Shown here piece after piece: positions 13,906 to 18,642 of a stretch of 18,642 nt of DNA (position 1 is its first letter; each line of letters opens with the position of its first letter). The notes beneath the pieces are model-generated. The model saw only the letters and a program-made list of their open reading frames with translations, had not been told where the DNA came from and did not search any database. A program made the translations under genes and the position numbers. Where the stretch lies: positions 1 through 18,642 of the forward strand of contig JAEETR010000084.1 of assembly GCA_016286595.1 (NCBI GenBank). The letters run 5' to 3'. This DNA is from Oscillospiraceae bacterium. GTDB taxonomy: Bacteria > Bacillota > Clostridia > Oscillospirales > Oscillospiraceae.

Positions 13906-15099
13906 ATGGAAATTACACTTGAAAATCTGCGGCGGTTCATGCTTTTGAAACAGGGGCTTCTGGGCGGGTACCGGTTCGAGGGCAAAGCCGGGGCCCTTGA
14001 GTACATCCGTCAGGCCGGGTGCATCCAGTTCGACCCCATCGACGTATGCGGACGCAACGCGGAGCTGACGCTGCAGTCCCGGGTAAAGGGCGTTACGAAA
14101 AAGGATCTGTACGACCTGCTCTACACCGACCGGGCGCTGGTGGATTACCCGGACAAGGAGATGTCCGTCCTTCCGGTGGAGGACTGGCCCTTTTTCGCCC
14201 GATGGCGCGATACGGCGTTGAGAAACGCCGACCGCTTTGAGGAACTCGGCCCTCTCATAGACAAGGTGATGGCCTATATAGCCGGGAACGGCCCCGTCAG
14301 CTCAGACGCGCTGCCCGTGCAGGGGCAGATACGCTGGAACTCCGCCATCCACTGGAGCGGCGACTGGCACAACAAGACCGGCGCCGCCAGGGCCGTGCTG
14401 GAACAGCTGTATTCTGACGGGCGGCTCATCATCCACCACAAGGAGGGCACGAGAAAGTTTTACGACCTGGCCTCCCGCCACATACCCGAGGAGATCCTGT
14501 CCGCCCCCGACCCGAATGCGGAGCTTCCCGACCACGTCAAATGGGGCGTGATACGCCGCATCGGCGCCGTCGGCGCGCTGTGGGACAAACGCTCGGACAG
14601 CCTTATGGGAATATGGGGCATGGACACCGACCGGCGCCGCAGGGCCTTCAGGGAGCTGACGGAAAGCGGCGGGATCACCCCCCTCTTCGTCCCCGAAACA
14701 GCAGACACGTTCTATATCCTCACGGAGGATCTGCCGCTAATTGACAAGGCGGCGGCGCCCCAGCGTCCCAGGTGTGAATTCCTGGCCCCGCTGGACCCGC
14801 TGATGTGGGACAGGAAGCTTATCGAGACCGTCTTCGGCTTCCGCTACCGCTGGGAGGTATATACCCCGGCATCGAAGCGGCAGTTCGGCTACTACACGCT
14901 GCCCATAGTTTACGGCGACGGGTTTGCGGGGCGCATCGAGGCCGCAGCGGACGTAAAGGGCGGCATTATGCATGTGAAAAACGTCTGGTTTGAGGACGGG
15001 GTACGCCGGACAAAAAAGCTGGAGGCGGCCATACGCTCCGCCGCCGGGAGGCTGGCTAAATTCAATGGATGCAGAGAAATAAAATACCCGGAGGGATAA
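13906..15099 (+). CDS. YcaQ/AlkX-family winged-helix DNA glycosylase
   Basis: The 397-residue protein matches the HTH_42 / YcaQ family, whose characterised members (E. coli YcaQ/AlkX, Streptomyces AlkZ) excise bulky alkylated bases and unhook DNA interstrand crosslinks. GCIQFDPIDVCGRNAELTL holds the Gln-x-Asp pair (Q41, D43) that serves as the catalytic motif in the YcaQ branch; AlkZ has Gln-x-Gln. The C-terminal FLAPLDPLMWDRKLIETVFGF and KRQFGYYTLPIVYGDGFAGR are strong family signatures. No signal peptide or membrane helix is present, so it acts in the cytoplasm on DNA. GAGGTG at 13896-13901 supports the ATG. It is a single gene divergent from the ABC-F gene, its stop codon lies in the loop of its own terminator, and it converges on the flavoprotein gene. 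Confidence 0.88.
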   Translation: MEITLENLRRFMLLKQGLLGGYRFEGKAGALEYIRQAGCIQFDPIDVCGRNAELTLQSRVKGVTKKDLYDLLYTDRALVDYPDKEMSVLPVEDWPFFARWRDTALRNADRFEELGPLIDKVMAYIAGNGPVSSDALPVQGQIRWNSAIHWSGDWHNKTGAARAVLEQLYSDGRLIIHHKEGTRKFYDLASRHIPEEILSAPDPNAELPDHVKWGVIRRIGAVGALWDKRSDSLMGIWGMDTDRRRRAFRELTESGGITPLFVPETADTFYILTEDLPLIDKAAAPQRPRCEFLAPLDPLMWDRKLIETVFGFRYRWEVYTPASKRQFGYYTLPIVYGDGFAGRIEAAADVKGGIMHVKNVWFEDGVRRTKKLEAAIRSAAGRLAKFNGCREIKYPEG

Positions 15100-15120
15100 C
15101 CCTCCGGGTATTATTATTTA
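15083..15120. terminator. Bidirectional terminator shared by convergent genes
   Basis: A perfect 13-bp stem (15083-15095 with 15100-15112) closes the tetraloop ATAA, which supplies the TAA stop of the glycosylase gene (15097-15099). T-rich sequence follows on the plus strand (15111-15119), and the minus strand gives a U-rich tail (about 15085-15072). The opposing flavoprotein stop codon is at 15118-15120. Confidence 0.88.
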
Positions 15121-15747
15121 CCGAATGAAGTTGGTGCCCACTCTGGGCTCGGGGACCGGCGGCGTTATACCCGCCTTCTCCCCCGCCTCCTTCAGCTTCA
15201 GGAACCAGGCCATGTTGCGGCCCAGTGTCCGCATTATCTGCAGTCCCTCAAGATCCTGCTTCACCTCTGCGGGGTTGTTACCGTGGACCATGTTGGGGTA
15301 CTGGGAGGTGATTATGGGCATCTGGCCGTGCTGGAAGTATTTGTTTATCTGGTCCAGCGCCGAGGTGGTGCCGGCCCGGCGGGCGGATACCACGGAGGCG
15401 GCGGGCTTATGCCGGTAGGGATGCGGATCGCCGTGGGCGGAGTAGAACACCCTGTCCATGAAGCTCATAAGGGCGCCGTTCATACCGAAGTAGTACACCG
15501 GGGAGCCGAACACGAAGCCGTCGTATTCCGGTGCTTTGGAGGCGAACTCGTTCACCGCGTCGTCCATGAAGCACTTGCCCAGCTTGCGGCACTGTCCGCA
15601 GCCCAGACAGCCGCTGATGGGCTTGGGGCCTATCCAGAAATGGTCGGCCTTTATGCCCTCGGCCTCGAGGGCTCCGGCCACCTCGCAAAGAGCCGTATAC
15701 GTGCAGCCCCGGGCATGGGGGCTTCCGTTTATAAGCAGAACCTTCAT
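15118..15747 (-). CDS. Flavodoxin-fold (iron-sulfur?) flavoprotein, NADPH-dependent FMN reductase-like
   Basis: The 209-residue protein has the flavodoxin-like fold of FMN reductases: MKVLLINGSPHARGCTYTAL is the FMN phosphate-binding loop and GFVFGSPVYYFGMNGALMSFMDR the second flavin-contact segment. Between them lies CLGCGQCRKLGKC, with Cys47, Cys50, Cys53 and Cys59 (CX2CX2CX5C). This compact four-cysteine pattern is that of archaeal and clostridial iron-sulfur flavoproteins, which carry a 4Fe-4S cluster next to FMN and move electrons to acceptors such as ferredoxin-linked partners, O2 or peroxide. The cluster is inferred from the motif. AAGGAG at 15754-15759 supports the ATG at 15747. It lies 19 bases after the acyl-CoA synthetase fusion gene and is the last gene of that operon. 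Confidence 0.86.
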   Translation of the reverse strand: MKVLLINGSPHARGCTYTALCEVAGALEAEGIKADHFWIGPKPISGCLGCGQCRKLGKCFMDDAVNEFASKAPEYDGFVFGSPVYYFGMNGALMSFMDRVFYSAHGDPHPYRHKPAASVVSARRAGTTSALDQINKYFQHGQMPIITSQYPNMVHGNNPAEVKQDLEGLQIMRTLGRNMAWFLKLKEAGEKAGITPPVPEPRVGTNFIR

Positions 15748-15766
15748 ATCTTTCTCCTTTCAGCGA

Positions 15767-18256
15767 TCACTTCTTCACGTCGAGGCCCAGCTTTTTCACA
15801 GCGTCCTCACGCATCTTGTACTTGAGTATCTTTCCCGCGGCGTTCATGGGGAACTCATCCACGAATTCGATGTAGCGGGGCACCTTGTGGCGGGCCAGCC
15901 GCTCCACGATAAACTTTCTCATCTCCGGCTCGGTGATGTTCTCCCCCTCCTTCAGGATGATGCAGGCCATAGCCTCCTCACCGTAGCGCTCGTCGGGCAC
16001 GCCGATGACCTGCACGTCCGACACGGCGGGGTGGGTGAGGATGAACTCCTCTATCTCCTTGGGATATATGTTCTCGCCGCCACGGATGATCATATCCTTA
16101 ATACGGCCGGTTATGCGGTAGTTGCCGTCGGCATCGCGGCAGGCCAGGTCGCCGGAGTGGAGCCAGCCGTCGGCGTCCACCGTCTCCCGGGTAGCCTCTG
16201 GCATCTTGTAATAGCCCTTCATGGTGTTGTAGCCCCGGGAGCAGAACTCGCCGTTGACGCCGTCGGGCACCTCTTTGCCAGTCTCCGGGTCTACGACCTT
16301 GCACTCCACATGGGGGAAATCGTATCCCACGGTCTCGGTGCGCAGCATGATGTCGTCCGTCCAGGCGGACATGGTGCTGCCGGGCGAAGACTCGGTCTGA
16401 CCGTAAACGCTGACTATGCCGGTCATGTTCATCTCATCGGGCTGGGCGGCCCGGCGCATCAGCTCGGGAGGACAGCCGGAACCGGCCATGATGCCGGTGC
16501 GCATGTGGGAGACATCGGTCTTGCGGTAGTCGGGGTGGTTGAACATGGCTATGAACATGGTGGGCACGCCGTTGAAGCAGGTTATCTTCTCCTGATTTAT
16601 GCAGGCCAGGGAGGATTTGGCGGAAAAATAGGGCATGGGGCACATGGTGGCGCCGTGGGTCATGGAGCTGGTCATGGACAGCACCATGCCGAAGCAGTGG
16701 AACATGGGCACCTGGATCATCATCCTGTCTGCGGTGGAAAGGCCCATCCTGTCGCCGATGCACTTGCCGTTGTTGACCACGTTGTAGTGGGTGAGCATCA
16801 CGCCCTTGGGAAATCCGGTGGTGCCGGAGGTGTACTGCATGTTGCACACGTCGTCGGGACGGACGGCGGCCGCCATCCTGGCCACCTCCTCCTTCGGCAC
16901 GAGCTCCGCCCTGTCCATGGCCTCCTCGAAGGTGAGACAGCCGGGCTGACGGAAATCAACGGTCACCACGTTGCGCAGGAACGGCAGGCGGCGGCAGTGG
17001 AGGGGCTCGCCGGGCTTCGACGTGGCTATCTCCGGACACAGCTCGTTTATTATCTGGCGGTAATTCGAGTCAAGGGCGCTCTCGATCATCACGAGGGTGT
17101 GGGTGTCGGACTGCCGCAGCAGGTATTCCGCCTCGTGGATCTTGTAGGCGGTGTTCATCGTCACCAGCACGGCGCCTATCTTGGCGCTTGCCCAGAAGGT
17201 GATGTACCATGCGGGCACGTTGGTGCACCACACCGTGACCTTGCTGCCGGCCTTCACGCCCAGACTCACCAGCGCTCTGGCAAAGCGGTCCACGTCCTCC
17301 CGGAACTCCTCGTAGGTGCGGGTATAATCCAGCGTGGTGTACTTGAAGCAGTACTGGTCGGGGAACTCCTCGGCCATGCGGTCGAGCACCTGGGAGAAGG
17401 TATAGTCGATGAGCTCGTCCTTCTTCCACACGTACTGACCGGTGCCGTCGTGATTCATATAGAGCGGGCTCTTCTTGCCCCGGGTGTTCTCGAAGCGCTC
17501 CATATAGTTGACGAAGTGGGGGAAGATGACCTCTCTGTCCGTCAGCTCCTCCAGGTAGTCGGGCTTCCACTCAAGGGAGATGAAGCCGTCGTAATCTATG
17601 GAGTACAGCGCCCGCATAACGTCCGCCACGGGGAAGGTGCCCTCGCCGATGAGCTCATAGCCGCCGTCGTCGCTGCTGTCGCGGATGTGCACGTGCTTGA
17701 CGTAGGCGCCAAGGTTCGTGATGGAGTCCGCGGCGCTCTCGCCGAAATCCCGGTAGGGATGATGCACGTCCCATATAACGCCTATCTCGTCGCAGGCGAA
17801 ATGGTCCAGAAGCCTGCGCAGACGCCCCGTGTCGGAGAACACGCCGCTGGTCTTTATAAGCAGCGTAACGCCGCTGTCCCTGGCCATGGGTATGAGCTTT
17901 TCCAGATTTTTCATGATGGCGTCCCTGTCGTCGTGGGCGGCGAAGGCCGCCACGTAGGGCACCCGCATCTCTTTTGCCAGGGCGAACATTGAGTTCAGGT
18001 TTTTTATCTCCTCGTCATCCCCGGAGGAGAAGTCGCAGGAGGTGTCAAAGCAGGGTATGGACAGCCCCAGCTCCCGCAGCTGCCGGACGGTGGCGGGGGC
18101 GTTGTACTGGTGGAAAGGGCCTCCCCTGCCCGTCAGCTCCGGTGATTTGAACGCGTTATATATCTCTATGCCGGCAAAGCCCATCTCCTGAGCCGTGTCC
18201 AGCATATCCTGCCAGGTCATGTCGTCCCAGCCGCGGATCGAATAGGAAAGCTTCAT
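15767..18256 (-). CDS. Fusion: sugar isomerase-like TIM barrel + acyl-CoA synthetase (AMP-binding)
   Basis: One 829-residue frame joins two domains. Residues 1-255 form a xylose-isomerase-like TIM barrel (sugar phosphate isomerase/epimerase family). Of the usual metal ligands D163 (VIWDVHHPY), H190 (HVHIRDS) and E229 (FISLEWKP) remain, but the first Glu position is Lys135 and the next conserved position is Ser137 (LLIKTSGVF). Residues 270-829 form a complete acyl-CoA synthetase: P-loop YTSGTTGFPKG (475-485), YGQTESSPGST (618-628), SGDLA with D703, the hinge GRIKDMIIRGGENIYPKEIEE (717-737), and catalytic Lys809 in AAGKILK. The second half should activate a carboxylic acid with ATP and CoA; the acid is unknown. 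The barrel may be catalytically changed. AGGAGG at 18264-18269 supports the ATG, which overlaps the upstream stop as ATGA. Confidence 0.9.
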   Translation of the reverse strand: MKLSYSIRGWDDMTWQDMLDTAQEMGFAGIEIYNAFKSPELTGRGGPFHQYNAPATVRQLRELGLSIPCFDTSCDFSSGDDEEIKNLNSMFALAKEMRVPYVAAFAAHDDRDAIMKNLEKLIPMARDSGVTLLIKTSGVFSDTGRLRRLLDHFACDEIGVIWDVHHPYRDFGESAADSITNLGAYVKHVHIRDSSDDGGYELIGEGTFPVADVMRALYSIDYDGFISLEWKPDYLEELTDREVIFPHFVNYMERFENTRGKKSPLYMNHDGTGQYVWKKDELIDYTFSQVLDRMAEEFPDQYCFKYTTLDYTRTYEEFREDVDRFARALVSLGVKAGSKVTVWCTNVPAWYITFWASAKIGAVLVTMNTAYKIHEAEYLLRQSDTHTLVMIESALDSNYRQIINELCPEIATSKPGEPLHCRRLPFLRNVVTVDFRQPGCLTFEEAMDRAELVPKEEVARMAAAVRPDDVCNMQYTSGTTGFPKGVMLTHYNVVNNGKCIGDRMGLSTADRMMIQVPMFHCFGMVLSMTSSMTHGATMCPMPYFSAKSSLACINQEKITCFNGVPTMFIAMFNHPDYRKTDVSHMRTGIMAGSGCPPELMRRAAQPDEMNMTGIVSVYGQTESSPGSTMSAWTDDIMLRTETVGYDFPHVECKVVDPETGKEVPDGVNGEFCSRGYNTMKGYYKMPEATRETVDADGWLHSGDLACRDADGNYRITGRIKDMIIRGGENIYPKEIEEFILTHPAVSDVQVIGVPDERYGEEAMACIILKEGENITEPEMRKFIVERLARHKVPRYIEFVDEFPMNAAGKILKYKMREDAVKKLGLDVKK

Positions 18257-18642
18257 CCCTCAGCCTCCTCATACGCTATCTTGTTCACCGCCGCCACGTA
18301 AGCGCTGATGGAGGAGGCGATGATGTCGGTGGAAATACCTCTGCCGGAGTACACCTTGCCGCCGGAGCGCAGGCGGACCACTGTCTCGCCCATGGCCTCC
18401 CGGCCCTCGGTGACGGCCTGTATCTGGAAATCGTCCAGCTCGTAGTGGGTTCCCACTATCTGCTCGATGGCCAGGAAACTGGCGTCGATGGGGCCGTCCC
18501 CCACGGCAAGACCGTCCAGCACCGCGTCGCCCTTCTTCATGCGGATATGGCTGGTGGCGGTGATGGTGTTGCCGGAATTGATGACGAAGTTCTCCAGCGT
18601 GTAGGTGGGCGGCACCTGCAGCGCCGCGCTGGCCACTATGGC
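18253..18642 (-). CDS. leuA: 2-isopropylmalate synthase, C-terminal regulatory domain (5' end outside window)
   Basis: The frame is open to the window edge, so the 129 residues seen are the C-terminal part only; the GTG at 18634-18636 is an internal Val codon. YTLENFVINSGNTITATSHIRM, AVGDGPIDASFLAIEQIVG, FQIQAVTEGREAMGETVVRL and GRGISTDIIASSISAYVAAVNKI are the LeuA allosteric-domain strands and helices, in order. LeuA condenses acetyl-CoA with 2-oxoisovalerate to start leucine synthesis, and this domain binds leucine for feedback control. Citramalate synthase carries the same domain, so CimA cannot be excluded without the catalytic half. The stop codon overlaps the ATG of the fusion gene (ATGA), so the two are translationally coupled. 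Any promoter or leader lies outside the window. Confidence 0.88.
   Translation of the reverse strand, partial: AIVASAALQVPPTYTLENFVINSGNTITATSHIRMKKGDAVLDGLAVGDGPIDASFLAIEQIVGTHYELDDFQIQAVTEGREAMGETVVRLRSGGKVYSGRGISTDIIASSISAYVAAVNKIAYEEAEG

Noticed and set aside
17420..17520. Possible frameshift or chimeric assembly at the barrel/synthetase junction
   Set aside because: The frame is continuous through a plausible linker (residues about 255-280), both domains are complete and there is no start codon with a ribosome site for a separate synthetase gene.
15536..17992. Very long plus-strand open frame (818 codons) opposite the acyl-CoA synthetase fusion
   Set aside because: It is the mirror of a real gene in GC-rich DNA: the translation is His/Gly/Val-rich with no domain, no ribosome site and no promoter, while the opposite strand encodes two recognisable domains.

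Overview
The window looks like chromosomal DNA from a GC-rich member of the Clostridia (Firmicutes/Bacillota). Supporting signs are strong AGGAGG-type ribosome binding sites, near-consensus TTGACA/TATAAT promoters with 17-base spacers, many compact intrinsic terminators, a YitT-family membrane protein, an Lsa-type ABC-F protein and c-di-GMP signalling proteins. Genus cannot be read from the sequence; a gut Oscillospirales- or Christensenellales-like organism is a guess. I see no rRNA, tRNA, insertion sequence, CRISPR array or phage gene.

Layout. Plus strand, 1-7850: the tail of an unrecognised gene and its terminator; a six-helix membrane protein (Pr6Pr/FAR-17a-like); a membrane-anchored diguanylate cyclase; a very large sensor with a two-propeller + Y_Y_Y ligand-binding head (the architecture of Bacteroides hybrid two-component sensors) joined to an HD-GYP c-di-GMP phosphodiesterase; xylulokinase; and a short inorganic-pyrophosphatase-like protein translationally coupled to it. 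Minus strand, 13632-7886: an Lsa-type ABC-F ribosome-protection ATPase, yitT, then a two-gene operon of a type-B carboxylesterase and a GH78-like alpha-L-rhamnosidase. Plus strand, 13906-15099: a YcaQ/AlkX-type DNA glycosylase divergent from the ABC-F gene. Minus strand, 18642-15118: an operon of the end of 2-isopropylmalate synthase, an unusual fusion of a sugar-isomerase-like TIM barrel to an acyl-CoA synthetase, and a flavoprotein with a compact four-cysteine motif.

How the parts may work together. The cyclase and phosphodiesterase make and destroy c-di-GMP. The phosphodiesterase's sensor head and the nearby rhamnosidase, esterase and xylulokinase suggest a plant-glycan theme, although they are not one transcript. 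The ABC-F gene has a complete-looking attenuation leader: consensus promoter, six-codon leader peptide, a 13-bp hairpin overlapping that peptide, an alternative antiterminator pairing, and a strong terminator just ahead of the gene's ribosome binding site. This is the clearest regulatory system in the window. The TIM-barrel/acyl-CoA synthetase fusion, coupled by ATGA overlap to a leucine-pathway synthase, is the most unusual protein and has no function I can assign.
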